From contig CAJFUN010000018.1 in the NCBI GenBank assembly GCA_904420205.1, positions 1-45,250 of the forward strand: DNA of 45,250 nt, read 5' to 3'. The notes under the pieces are model-generated. The model was not told where the DNA came from and made no database searches. It saw only the letters and a program-made list of their open reading frames with translations. This document shows, in pieces, positions 16,091 through 24,228 of the stretch. The stretch is from Candidatus Parachristensenella avicola. GTDB lineage: Bacteria > Bacillota > Clostridia > Christensenellales > UMGS416. How positions within the stretch are numbered: the stretch's first letter is position 1; each line of letters starts with the position of its first letter. Made by a program: the position numbers and the translations under genes.

Positions 16091-17232
16091 TCGGCCACCG
16101 TCCCATCTTCGTTCCGCCAGATTGGATTGCGCCAACGGTGCCCCTTAGCAGCCATTTCTTTTACTTTTTCCTCGTTTATTTCGATGCCAAGGCCCGGCGC
16201 GGTGGGCAGGGCCACAAAGCCCTCTTGATAAGCGAATATTTTCGGATCAGCCAGATAGTCCAGAAGATCGCTGCCCTGATTGTAATGGATCCCCAGGGAT
16301 TGCTCTTGGATAAAAGCGTTGGGGCAGGTTGCATCCAGCTGCAGGCAGGCCGCCAGCGCGATGGGCCCCAGCGGACAGTGAGGCGCAACGGCCACGTCGT
16401 AGGCCTCCGCCATAGCGGCGATTTTTCGCACCTCCAACAGGCCGCCGGCATGGGAAAGATCCGGCTGGATGATGTCGGCTACCCGCTGCTCGAAGAGGGG
16501 CTTATAATCCCAGCGGGAAAACATCCGCTCGCCTACGGCAATCGGAATGGAGGTATGGCGGGATAGCTCGGTAAGGGCTTCGTTGTTCTCCGGCAACACC
16601 GGCTCTTCGATGAACATTGGCCGTGCTTCCTCCAGAGCACGGGCCAGCACTTTAGCCATGGGTTTGTGTACCCGTCCATGGAAATCGATGGCAATGCCAA
16701 AGTCACGGCCGCATGCTTCCCGGACCGCCATGGCCCGGGCGACGACTGCGTCTATCTTGGCATAGCTGTCCACATAATGTAGCTCTTCAGTCGCATTCAT
16801 CTTGATAGCGGTAAAGCCTGCTTTTTTCCGTTCCAGGGCTTCATGGGCCACATCGTCGGGCCGGTCACCGCCGATCCAGGAATATACACGGATCCGATCG
16901 CGGCAAGCGCCGCCCATTAGGTCATAGGCCGGAGCCTGATAATATTTGCCTTTAATATCCCAAAGCGCCTGCTCTAACCCGGCGATCGCGCTCATCAGCA
17001 CAGGACCGCCCCGATAGAAACCGCCCCGATACATTTTCTGAAAGTGATCCTCAATGCGCATGGGATCCGTGCCGATCAGGCAGTCTGAGAGCTCGTTCAC
17101 AGCGGCGGCGACAGTATAAGCCTTCCCTTCGATCACCGGCTCGCCCCAGCCGCAAATGCCCTCGTCGGTGATAATTTTCACAAAATACCATCGAGGGGGG
17201 ACCGTGTATCCCTCAACTTTTACGATCTTCAT
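16084..17232 (-). CDS. dgoD: D-galactonate dehydratase
   Basis: Removes water from D-galactonate to give 2-keto-3-deoxygalactonate. 382 residues of the enolase/mandelate-racemase superfamily. It matches E. coli DgoD closely along its length and in residue numbering: metal ligands Asp183 (AIDFHGR), Glu209 (FIEEPV) and Glu235 (VGERM), with His185 and His285 (APHCPLG) as acid/base residues. The C-terminus WRNPIWRNEDGTVAEW is also typical. GGAGG lies 5 bases before the ATG. It heads the operon dgoD-dgoK-dgoA-lipoprotein. No transporter or GntR-type regulator is visible next to it, which is unusual for this pathway. Confidence 0.96.
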   Translation of the reverse strand: MKIVKVEGYTVPPRWYFVKIITDEGICGWGEPVIEGKAYTVAAAVNELSDCLIGTDPMRIEDHFQKMYRGGFYRGGPVLMSAIAGLEQALWDIKGKYYQAPAYDLMGGACRDRIRVYSWIGGDRPDDVAHEALERKKAGFTAIKMNATEELHYVDSYAKIDAVVARAMAVREACGRDFGIAIDFHGRVHKPMAKVLARALEEARPMFIEEPVLPENNEALTELSRHTSIPIAVGERMFSRWDYKPLFEQRVADIIQPDLSHAGGLLEVRKIAAMAEAYDVAVAPHCPLGPIALAACLQLDATCPNAFIQEQSLGIHYNQGSDLLDYLADPKIFAYQEGFVALPTAPGLGIEINEEKVKEMAAKGHRWRNPIWRNEDGTVAEW

Positions 17233-17259
17233 GACGTTCCTCCGCTGGTTTTTGCTCCT

Positions 17260-17268
17260 ATTATAACA
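17260..17268 (-). promoter_or_regulatory. Extended -10 promoter of the galactonate operon
   Basis: TGT directly precedes TATAAT on the minus strand (17265-17260), 28 bases before dgoD. It lies immediately after the ArpU-like gene, so the operon can be read on its own or by read-through from the LexA-controlled promoter at 18.05 kb. No terminator is seen between. Confidence 0.6.
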
Positions 17269-17294
17269 TGACCTCCACCGGGAAGCCAGGGGGC

Positions 17295-17744
17295 TTATTC
17301 AGGCTCCAGAAGGTGGTCATATACGGCCTGCAGGTAGACCGTCTGTACAATTCTGCGCCGGTATTGATAGAAAACGGAACGCTCCAAATTGAGGCTGGCG
17401 CAGATATGTGCCGTGCGTTGGCGCACGGCGATGGATTCATTGTTGAGATAGTAGGCTCGGACAAGCCGCTCTAGTAGCGGCGATTCCTGCGCGATCCGTT
17501 CCAAAGCTTTTTCAATGCTTTGAATCCACCTCATGCAGCGGATAATCTCGGGAGGCGGATCGGCCAGCGCCAAGGCGCCTTGGGCGGTGGGGTCGCTGCG
17601 GACGGCTTGTCCGCGGGGCATCCCCGTTATCTGGCCCGCCCGCAGGCGCCATTGGTCATTTTGAAAGCTGGCCACCTGGCGCTTCATATCTTCATAATGG
17701 TAGAGCCGTCCTTCCACGGCTCGGAAACATTCTTGACGAATCAT
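17295..17744 (-). CDS. Phage late-gene regulator of ArpU/RinA type
   Basis: 149 residues. The C-terminal half (LLERLVRAYYLNNESIAVRQ, then HICASLNLERSVFYQYRRRIVQTVY) has the sigma-region-4-like helix-turn-helix seen in ArpU/RinA-type late regulators of Gram-positive phages, which switch on packaging and structural genes. The N-terminus is a coiled helix. In typical prophages such a gene lies just before the small terminase; here it lies at the other end of the structural genes. It starts 2 bases after the stop of the preceding small gene, and both are read from the LexA-box promoter. Assignment to the family is from pattern only. Confidence 0.7.
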   Translation of the reverse strand: MIRQECFRAVEGRLYHYEDMKRQVASFQNDQWRLRAGQITGMPRGQAVRSDPTAQGALALADPPPEIIRCMRWIQSIEKALERIAQESPLLERLVRAYYLNNESIAVRQRTAHICASLNLERSVFYQYRRRIVQTVYLQAVYDHLLEPE

Positions 17745-17746
17745 TG

Positions 17747-17995
17747 TTATCCCTCCTTTGATTCAGATAACACCCGTTCGATGGCCCGGCGCATTTCCTG
17801 CGGCGAGAAAGGGCGGCCTGTGCCGGGATTGTAGGGTAGATCATGGTCGTTGGGCGGGTAACCCTGCTCCCGTCGCCAGGCTGCTACCCGCGCCGGTGTG
17901 CTTGCGCATAGTGCTGCGATCATCCGGTCGGATAGACTCAATTCATAAAGCCGCTCAAGCAAACGGTCTGCTTGCGTTTCCTCTCTGTGTATCAT
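17747..17995 (-). CDS. Small helix-turn-helix-like phage protein
   Basis: 82 residues. The segment LSDRMIAALCASTPARVAAWRREQGY looks like a helix-turn-helix. The start at 17995 is preceded by GGAGGAGGG, 7 bases away; a longer in-frame start further upstream would lie in the operator region. It is the first gene after the LexA-type promoter and is joined to the ArpU-like gene by a 2-base gap. It may be a co-regulator. No exact family is recognised. Confidence 0.6.
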   Translation of the reverse strand: MIHREETQADRLLERLYELSLSDRMIAALCASTPARVAAWRREQGYPPNDHDLPYNPGTGRPFSPQEMRRAIERVLSESKEG

Positions 17996-18030
17996 CTTTG
18001 TCCCTCCTCCATGTTTCTTATGGACTAATG

Positions 18031-18044
18031 AGAACATATGTTCT
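18031..18044. promoter_or_regulatory. LexA (SOS) box
   Basis: AGAACATATGTTCT is a perfect 14 bp palindrome. Its core GAACATATGTTC fits the Gram-positive LexA/DinR consensus GAACRNRYGTTC at every position. It lies 6 bases downstream of the -10 box of the promoter at 18051-18079, over the expected transcription start, where a repressor would block it. Confidence 0.85.
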
Positions 18045-18050
18045 GATGCT

Positions 18051-18079
18051 ATTATAGGGAAATTGATTCCATAGATCAA
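18051..18079 (-). promoter_or_regulatory. Promoter of the late-regulator pair
   Basis: On the minus strand TTGATC (18079-18074), a 17 bp spacer, and perfect TATAAT (18056-18051). The LexA box covers the start site. Confidence 0.75.
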
Positions 18080-18240
18080 GAGGGAAGCGGCTGATATGGA
18101 ATGTACATCCCATTTTTGGTACAGGGGGCTTTTCGCTTGTATCGATCCAATGGCGACAGGGTCATTCCGCTTCTCTTTGTAGGGCGGCGCGCATCTCTCG
18201 CGCCGAAAGGTGAACCTAGGGCACGAGTTTTATCTTCTTG

Positions 18241-18460
18241 TTAACCTAAAGGCAAAAAATCGGGATAGGGAGCGGTGAAACCTTCTTTTTTGATGGCGTC
18301 CACGGGGACGGGTCAAGTCCAGCGTCCGATCGTATAGTGCGTTGCCCGGGGTCAGGACCAAGCGGGCGGCCTCCTGGTAAAGAGGCCGGGCCTGCTCCGG
18401 GTTGGATAGGGCCAGCGCGCAAAGCCTTAGCCAAAACCAGGTGTTTTTTCTATTTGTCAT
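18241..18460 (-). pseudogene. Small phage-cluster gene with an apparent frameshift
   Basis: The ATG at 18460 has AGGAG 7 bases upstream and reads MTNRKNTWFWLRLCALALSN, continuing to YDRTLDLTRP. In the direct frame the rest is a basic, unlikely tail ending at 18230. If one C is dropped from the CCCC run near 18312, the frame continues as VDAIKKEGFTAPYPDFLPLG and stops at 18241, a much more protein-like end. It is the last gene of the portal-to-tail block. The product would be about 72 residues, of unknown function. Confidence 0.5.
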
Positions 18461-18470
18461 GTCGCTACTC

Positions 18471-19544
18471 CTAATAGCTGGGCGAGGTAGGATGGTTTAA
18501 ATAGCGGTATTCATTTTCGCCGCGGGAATCTCCGGAAGAAAAGGCATAGCGCTGCGGGTTCCGGGAAACCGTAGCGGACGTTTTGGCGGAAGACGATTTT
18601 TTGGAATTGCTTGAGGATGATTTTTTCTTGGATGAGGAGGTTCGGGATGTGGCTGCACTTGCTGCGGCCGCCGCCGCTGCAGCTGCATCGGCTTCCCGTT
18701 GGACGGCAATCGCATATAGCTGAGTGGTTAAATCCAGTACATCCTGCTGTTGATACCGCTGATATGCATCATAGCTGGCCATAAGCGTCTGATAGGCCTG
18801 TTGGGCGGCAGATTTATCTTTCTCACGCAGTGCGGCTTCGTAACTGGCCAAATCGTCCAGCATATCGTCTTGCAGCCGCTGCACTGTTTGCTGATAGTGC
18901 TGCTGGGCAAGGGTTTGCGCTTCGCCAATGTCTTTGAGATCCTGCGCCAGTTGGTTTTCTACATTAGCCTGCGCGCGGGCCTGCTGTGCGCCAAGATAAG
19001 CTAGGTTATCGGTTAGATAGCTGGAGCGCCCCATGCCGCGCCGCAGGGCCGAGGTTTCTAGATCGCTGCGCATGGAGGCAAAGTCGCTGCCCAGTTGCCT
19101 GCGGCTTGCTTCCGCTTGGCGCTGCAGTTCAGCCTTGTTGCGCTCATAGCTTTGATTGGTGGCCTCCATTGATTGGCTGAGGGCCTCTAGCTGTGCGTTT
19201 AAGCCGGGGCGCAGGGCTGCCTCCGCCTGCTGCCGGTATGTTTCATCGTCTTTCGGTTTGATAAGCTCTAACAGCTGTTGGGTATAAGGATTCTCATACG
19301 TTGCGCTCTGTTTCTGCTTTAGCAGTTGGGTTAGCTGCGATAGATAGTCGCTGCTGCTGCCAGAAGGAGCGTCAGCGTGATAGCGGCGGTAGGCGGCGTC
19401 GGTCTTTGGTCCCCAGATGCCGTCCACAGAAAGTCCCGCGCCTTGAGCGTTTAGCTGCTGTTGCAAAGCTTTCACTTGGTCGTTTGTGGAATATCCGGCG
19501 TTCGTAGCAGCCTGTTGATAGCCGGTTGTATAATACTTAGCCAT
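18471..19544 (-). CDS. Phage-cluster protein with a peptidoglycan-binding-like N-terminus and long coiled coil
   Basis: 357 residues. Residues about 21-56 (VKALQQQLNAQGAGLSVDGI, then WGPKTDAAYRRYH) match the peptidoglycan-binding_1 pattern. The middle (about 100-290) is Gln/Ala-rich coiled coil. The end has an Ala tract followed by a Ser/Lys-rich stretch and a polar tail. No signal peptide. Its position at the distal end of a short-tailed-phage-like block, together with its wall-binding-like head and helical body, suggests an internal or ejected virion protein, but this is inference. AAGGAG precedes the ATG. Confidence 0.65.
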   Translation of the reverse strand: MAKYYTTGYQQAATNAGYSTNDQVKALQQQLNAQGAGLSVDGIWGPKTDAAYRRYHADAPSGSSSDYLSQLTQLLKQKQSATYENPYTQQLLELIKPKDDETYRQQAEAALRPGLNAQLEALSQSMEATNQSYERNKAELQRQAEASRRQLGSDFASMRSDLETSALRRGMGRSSYLTDNLAYLGAQQARAQANVENQLAQDLKDIGEAQTLAQQHYQQTVQRLQDDMLDDLASYEAALREKDKSAAQQAYQTLMASYDAYQRYQQQDVLDLTTQLYAIAVQREADAAAAAAAAASAATSRTSSSKKKSSSSNSKKSSSAKTSATVSRNPQRYAFSSGDSRGENEYRYLNHPTSPSY

Positions 19545-19555
19545 TTTTTACTCCT

Positions 19556-19897
19556 TTATCGAAGCTCGGCAGGAGGCGGTATGGGCCAATCCGCCTCGTC
19601 GATGTTGTCCGGGTTCACGGTTTGAGGCAGGTCGCGGAGCGCCTGGCGGTATTCGCGCCAACGCCAGATCGCCTCGTCGGAAAGGTCGTTGTCGATCATC
19701 TGCGTCCAGTCGCTTTCGTTCAGCAGCCGGTTCCGCCGCTCCCGCAGCAGCGCCAGCTTGGCTCCGTATACCTCCGCGCCCTCCGCGTCGTCGGTGAGTA
19801 GCGCCGTGTTCCGAATGCCGCTGACCTTGGTTCCATCGGCCAGCAGCACCCAGTCCTCGCCCGTTTGGGCCACGGGGTGGCCGTCGAAATAGATCAT
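19556..19897 (-). CDS. Tail-fibre-assembly-chaperone-like protein
   Basis: 113 residues. The C-terminal half (LRERRNRLLNESDWTQMIDN, then AIWRWREYRQALRDLPQ and WPIPPP) has the R-x-x-LL-x-x-(S/T)DWTQ and YRQALRDLP pattern of the small phage tail assembly chaperone domain. It directly follows the fibre gene, as expected for such chaperones. AGGAGG lies 7 bases before the ATG. Confidence 0.82.
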   Translation of the reverse strand: MIYFDGHPVAQTGEDWVLLADGTKVSGIRNTALLTDDAEGAEVYGAKLALLRERRNRLLNESDWTQMIDNDLSDEAIWRWREYRQALRDLPQTVNPDNIDEADWPIPPPAELR

Positions 19898-19907
19898 GTC
19901 TCGCCTC

Positions 19908-21899
19908 CTATACGTAGGTAATCGTCAGCACCGCACCTGTCGGATAGAATTTCATATAGGGCGAGCTGTTGTTCGGCGCGGCAATGGCGATCCCCTTGGC
20001 CGTTCCCGCCTTGAGCGCCTCCCCAAAGCTATTGGGTAGTGTGATCGTCTTGGTGTCGCCCCGATCCCAGGCGATGCTGCTGGTAGCGGTTCCAGTGAAA
20101 GAGGGCACAGCGTTGGGCAGGGCGGTATAGTTGTGCAGGTAGAAGGTAGGCTTTTGAGGGGAAGCGCTGCCGTTGGCCGTGGCATACCGCCGGCAGGTAA
20201 AGGTTACCTTCTGGATGGTCTTGCCCGATAGCGCAGTCTTGATGGCGCTGTAGTCAAAGAACCACATCCCGCGCTTATATTTGCCGCTGGTGTAGGCACC
20301 CTGGAACACGTCGCCCTCCTGGTATAGGTCGCCAGCGCGCACGCTGCCTCCGCCGGTGGAGGTGAAGCTCTTGGTCACCGGCACGGCCACCGCGCCGCCC
20401 TGGGCCGTCTGGGTGGGGGTGGAATTAAAGTCAAAGACCTTGCCTGCGTTTTCCACATAGGCTGCATTCGTCCCATAGGGGACGATCCCTGATAGCAAGG
20501 CGACGGAACCTGCATAGGAGAATACGCCGTTGCGGGCAGTGCCTTTGGTGCCCGATATGTATACATGGGACGTCTGCGTGCACATTACGGAGCATCCCCA
20601 GCCGTCGCTGCCGTAGTTGGCGTTGATGTCGCAGTCCCGCACCCAGCCGGAGCAGTTGGAGATGTTCAGGGCCCGGCTGGCCGCGCCGTTGGTGTTTACC
20701 GTCAGCTTGTAGAGGGTGAACCGGCAATCGTAGAGTAGCACCGTGTATTGCCCGTCGCTGTAGGTCGTGCGGGTATCCACGATTTTTCCGTTCTGAACGG
20801 TGACGGGCCCCTTGGTGGCGCGGATCAGCAGGTAACCGTTGAGGGTGTAACCGCCCAGGTTGAGAACGAGATTATTGAAGGTGCGGTTTTCGATCAGCAC
20901 ATCCTCGGTCAGGTTGCTGACCAAGTTGATCTGCACATACCCCCGTTGAAGGGTCGGCAGGTTTTCCAGGCAGTCGGATATGGTGGCGAAAGTGCCGCCT
21001 GTGCCGACCGAATAGCTCAGGTTGCCTCGTGCGCCCAAAGAGGCCACCGAATCGGACACGATCTTGTCGGCGTAGAGCTTGTCAAAGCCTGCATCACCGG
21101 CGCTCATGGTCAGCACGGGGTCGCCGGAGGCGTCGAGAATTTCCAGGTTGAAGTTGGGGGTGGAGATGGTGACGTTGTCGTCCTGGATGGTGACGCCGCT
21201 GGCGGTGACGGCGTTGGTACCGGCCACGGCCCAGGCGGAGCCTGTCCAGCGTTTGAGCATGTTGGGGGAAAGGGAAATGTCCAACCACAGCATGTTGGTT
21301 GTGGGGTTCTCCGGGGCCGTGGCCGACCGGATCACCTTCTCGCTGTCGTATGTGCTCTGGCTTACCTTCAGTGCGATCTCGTCCGCCGTTTGGGCGAACA
21401 TGGAGTTCACCTGCCCTTGGGTGTAGTAGTCGTCAGCTACCATGCCCTCGCTCTTCCAGGCAGAGCCGTCCCAACTTTTGAGCTGGCTGGGCTCAGTGGA
21501 TTGATCAATCCACATCATGCCTTTCGTCGGCATAGCAGGCGGAGCCGTCCCCCGGTAGATCTTTTCTTTCAGATAGTCGTCCATCTGAACGAGACCCTCT
21601 CGAGAGACCACTGCATTGATCTCGTCTGGATTCTGCTTGATCCAGGTTGAAATGCCGTCGCCGTCCAGCTTGTTCGAGATTAGCTTTTGCGTATCGCCGT
21701 TCATATCGCGGATGGATACGCGTCCATAGAGCTTGGCGTCCAGCGTTTCCAGCCGGTCGTTTACAGCTGCGGCCAACGCGTCGACGCCCCGAGCCATAGC
21801 TGCGGCTGTAGGGGTCACCCCCATCGCCCGCTCCCGGGCGAAAGGTTGGGCAAGGGGCTGAAAGTCATGCACATATGCTTGAATTGCCCGGTTCTCCAT
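19908..21899 (-). CDS. Phage tail fibre/tailspike-like protein with beta-helix region
   Basis: 663 residues from the ATG at 21899, which overlaps the stop of the upstream gene (TGATG). The N-terminal 100 residues are helical. Two repeats of an about 80-residue module contain MMWIDQSTEPSQLKSWDGSA and MLWLDISLSPNMLKRWTGSA. Residues about 300-500 read as a right-handed beta-helix (GTGGTFATISDCLENLP, NLVLNLGGYTLNG, ALNISNCSGWVRDCD), as in pectate-lyase-like spikes. The C-terminal 150 residues look like a beta-sandwich. It probably binds or cuts the cell surface. No catalytic residues could be assigned. Confidence 0.82.
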   Translation of the reverse strand: MENRAIQAYVHDFQPLAQPFARERAMGVTPTAAAMARGVDALAAAVNDRLETLDAKLYGRVSIRDMNGDTQKLISNKLDGDGISTWIKQNPDEINAVVSREGLVQMDDYLKEKIYRGTAPPAMPTKGMMWIDQSTEPSQLKSWDGSAWKSEGMVADDYYTQGQVNSMFAQTADEIALKVSQSTYDSEKVIRSATAPENPTTNMLWLDISLSPNMLKRWTGSAWAVAGTNAVTASGVTIQDDNVTISTPNFNLEILDASGDPVLTMSAGDAGFDKLYADKIVSDSVASLGARGNLSYSVGTGGTFATISDCLENLPTLQRGYVQINLVSNLTEDVLIENRTFNNLVLNLGGYTLNGYLLIRATKGPVTVQNGKIVDTRTTYSDGQYTVLLYDCRFTLYKLTVNTNGAASRALNISNCSGWVRDCDINANYGSDGWGCSVMCTQTSHVYISGTKGTARNGVFSYAGSVALLSGIVPYGTNAAYVENAGKVFDFNSTPTQTAQGGAVAVPVTKSFTSTGGGSVRAGDLYQEGDVFQGAYTSGKYKRGMWFFDYSAIKTALSGKTIQKVTFTCRRYATANGSASPQKPTFYLHNYTALPNAVPSFTGTATSSIAWDRGDTKTITLPNSFGEALKAGTAKGIAIAAPNNSSPYMKFYPTGAVLTITYV

Positions 21900-23383
21900 C
21901 AAATTAGCCCTCCTTCTCCATGGGTATAATAGGTGAGCTCCAGCGGGCCGTGCAGGATAAAGCGATGCCCTGCAGGCCCCAAGATCTTCAGGCGGAATCG
22001 ACGCCCATAGCAAGGTAGGCGGACGGTAAAGGGCTGCATCGTTTCTCCGGAAGGCCAATCGATTACGCGCGTCTTGCTGCCGCGATCAGTCTCCAGCGTG
22101 ACACGGAGCTGAGCGTGTTCTCCCGTAGATTGGAGGCTGACAGTCCCGGAAAGGCGGAAATGACTCTTGGATAAATGCGGCGCGCCGCCATCGTTCCAGG
22201 GGGTGATCCATCGGCTTTCAAAAGCTTCTGAAGCGGCAAAGTTTTCCAGATTCAGCATATATAGTTGGCCTGGATGCTGCGCATCCGCGTACAGTAGGCG
22301 TCCGCCTAGCGCAAGCAAGGCCGTGGGCTGCGGCCCTTCATAAGCCATAAAGCTTCCTCGGGTCAGATCCAGTTCCATCAGTTTCCAGCCTCCGCCAGCA
22401 ACCGGCAGCGAAAGATAGTATCGGTGGCCACATAAAGCGCCCTGGGACAGAGAAAGCCGCTCCGGGTCGATCTTCGCCCAAAAATATTGCAGGCTATCGC
22501 GCCGGAGTGGACGCACGGCCGCTCCATCGTAGAGCGATAGCCCCGCGCCGGATACTAGATATACGGCGTCAGCATCCACCGCTACCGTATCTTCGGCAAT
22601 CGGTCCATCCGCGCCGTATTGATCCCGCAGATAGAATTCGCCTGGATCCGCGCCGTACAGCCGAAAAACGGTTTCTCGCTTGAAGGCTAAGAGGCTGGTA
22701 CCATAGGGTGCCAGAGCGATAAAGCGGTCGCCATCCCATGTGGGCGCGTCAATACGCCCGCCGGAAAGCTCCGGCAGCAATACGCCCTCTTGCTCCACCG
22801 TATTCCAGGCCGTGGGGTTAAAGGGCTGGGAGTAATAAATGCTGTCCGGATTGGCTAAGGAGCCGGAGCCGAAGATCCGCTCCTTGTACCGGGCCAGAAA
22901 GCCAAACTTATCCGGCGTTTCCAGCGGACGTACCGATAGGTTATGGCCGTAGATCGCGATCATCCCATCCAGCGGATTGGTTAATAGCATGATGTCAACC
23001 ATCTGTTGCTCGCTTTCCCCGTCGTCTCCTGGGGTAACGGTTACGGTATCCTCGTAACATACCCAGTCCCAATTACCGCTTTTATAGCCGGTGCCAAGCG
23101 TTGTCCATGTATCGGTGTAGGCGAAAAGCGTATCGGCCGTAGCAGCGATAAGTACCTCCGGAAGATCCGGCTCGTTGCGCCGGTAAAAGCGCGCAAGCGT
23201 AATCACAGCCGCCTGGACGGGCAGCGGAGGATAGGCGCTGCTCCAGCCGGGGCTGCTGGCAAGCCGCCCGTGTCGGGTATCCATATTGGCGGCGTCCCAG
23301 GCAGTTCCCATCTGGCCGGAGGCCTCGCCCCATGCCTGTTCCAGACCGGTGAATTGTTTCATGGTAATGGTAGTTTCCGGCAT
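21899..23383 (-). CDS. Phage tail-hub/DNA-stabilisation-like beta-propeller protein
   Basis: 494 residues from the ATG at 23383 (GGGAGG 5 bases upstream); a longer frame to 23509 overlaps the previous gene and is not used. Repeating blade-like segments (DRFIALAPYGTSLLAFKRET, YLVSGAGLSLYDGAAVRPL, LLALGGRLLYADAQHPGQL) and the order after the connector gene resemble P22 gp10-like packaged-DNA stabilisation proteins, which form the tail nozzle. The resemblance is by architecture and position, not by a signature motif. The stop overlaps the fibre start. Confidence 0.65.
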   Translation of the reverse strand: MPETTITMKQFTGLEQAWGEASGQMGTAWDAANMDTRHGRLASSPGWSSAYPPLPVQAAVITLARFYRRNEPDLPEVLIAATADTLFAYTDTWTTLGTGYKSGNWDWVCYEDTVTVTPGDDGESEQQMVDIMLLTNPLDGMIAIYGHNLSVRPLETPDKFGFLARYKERIFGSGSLANPDSIYYSQPFNPTAWNTVEQEGVLLPELSGGRIDAPTWDGDRFIALAPYGTSLLAFKRETVFRLYGADPGEFYLRDQYGADGPIAEDTVAVDADAVYLVSGAGLSLYDGAAVRPLRRDSLQYFWAKIDPERLSLSQGALCGHRYYLSLPVAGGGWKLMELDLTRGSFMAYEGPQPTALLALGGRLLYADAQHPGQLYMLNLENFAASEAFESRWITPWNDGGAPHLSKSHFRLSGTVSLQSTGEHAQLRVTLETDRGSKTRVIDWPSGETMQPFTVRLPCYGRRFRLKILGPAGHRFILHGPLELTYYTHGEGGLI

Positions 23384-23396
23384 GTTGCCTCCCTTT

Positions 23397-23951
23397 TTAT
23401 TGGTGATAAAGGTTCTTCCAGCAAAGCGCGTCATGTTCCGGGCCGGAAAGGCGAGCCAGCGCGGCGTACCACATCTCCAGGAAGAAGCGCGCTTTGTTCT
23501 GTTGGTCATTGCCGCCCTGGCTCAACATGCGTGCGGCAGCATAGTCAGCCAGGTGTGGATGGAACCAAAAGGGAAAAGGCGGCTCGTCTTCATCCCCCAT
23601 AGGTTCGGGTGTGTAGCCATAGGTAACCACCGCTTCTTTTTCCGCCGCACCGGGCACATGGATAAAGGGCGAACCCACCAGGCGGATCCGGCGAAAAGGT
23701 AGGGGCGCGCCTTCTACGTCCACATAAAAAATTTGGCGGGGCGTGTGTGTAAGTTGCGATTCCGCTAAACAGCCGGTTGCGTCTAACGTCACATGCTGGG
23801 AAGCAAGCGGCAGGCTCCGGTCCTGGGCTGCCTGAGCGGCCGCTTGATCCAGATATTGCCGGATCAAAAGCCGGGGGCCCGTGTCCAGATCTTCTGCGCC
23901 GTCATAACCTAGCATCTTGGCCGTGTGATCGGTAAGCTCCAGCGCTGTCAT
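23397..23951 (-). CDS. Phage head-tail connector-like protein
   Basis: 184 residues. Largely helical at both ends, with a short beta part in the middle (QIFYVDVEGAPLPFRRIRLV). The ending LADYAAARMLSQGGNDQQNK, then ARFFLEMWYAAL, is common in small adaptor proteins that sit between portal and tail. It lies between a 59-residue ORF and the tail-hub gene, the normal place for an adaptor. No strict motif. It starts just before the stop of the 59-residue ORF upstream. Confidence 0.6.
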   Translation of the reverse strand: MTALELTDHTAKMLGYDGAEDLDTGPRLLIRQYLDQAAAQAAQDRSLPLASQHVTLDATGCLAESQLTHTPRQIFYVDVEGAPLPFRRIRLVGSPFIHVPGAAEKEAVVTYGYTPEPMGDEDEPPFPFWFHPHLADYAAARMLSQGGNDQQNKARFFLEMWYAALARLSGPEHDALCWKNLYHQ

Positions 23952-23952
23952 G

Positions 23953-24132
23953 TCAAATCAGCCCTCCGTGACGCAGAATTTCTACCAAGGAAAGCGGTAA
24001 TTCCAGGGTTGCGCCGCGGGTCAGCAAGTAGAAGCGGCCGTTTAGCCCCACCTCGACTACGCCGGATTCATCGCCTGGGATTTTGGGGAGCAATACGGTA
24101 CGGGTAGGTTCGTTTTCGAGCTCGCGAAACAT
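23953..24132 (-). CDS. 59-residue phage structural-block protein
   Basis: The short frame MFRELENEPTRTVLLPKIPG continues to VEILRHGGLI. AGGAGG lies 9 bases before the ATG, and the TGA falls 1 base before the next gene's ATG region, so this is a real coupled gene. NGRFYLLTRGATLELPLSLVEIL is the beta-hairpin/proline signature often seen in small phage head-completion ORFs downstream of the capsid. Function unknown. Confidence 0.7.
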   Translation of the reverse strand: MFRELENEPTRTVLLPKIPGDESGVVEVGLNGRFYLLTRGATLELPLSLVEILRHGGLI

Positions 24133-24162
24133 CTTGATGTCCTCCTGTCTAAAAAAATAAGG

Positions 24163-24206
24163 AAAATAAAAGGGGGCCGCCTTCTAAGCGGCCCCTTTGT
24201 TCATTG
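24163..24206 (-). terminator. Terminator after the capsid gene
   Basis: On the minus strand AAAGGGGCCGC / GCGGCCCCCTTT with loop TTAGAAG, followed by TATTTT. It separates the capsid from the 59-residue gene and could reduce tail-gene expression relative to capsid. Confidence 0.8.
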
Positions 24207-24228
24207 GGTCATGTCCCAGCGGGACATT

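Noticed and set aside
20748..21650. 300-residue plus-strand frame opposite the fibre gene
   Set aside because: It is opposite a well-supported gene on the minus strand and has no start signal or known motif.
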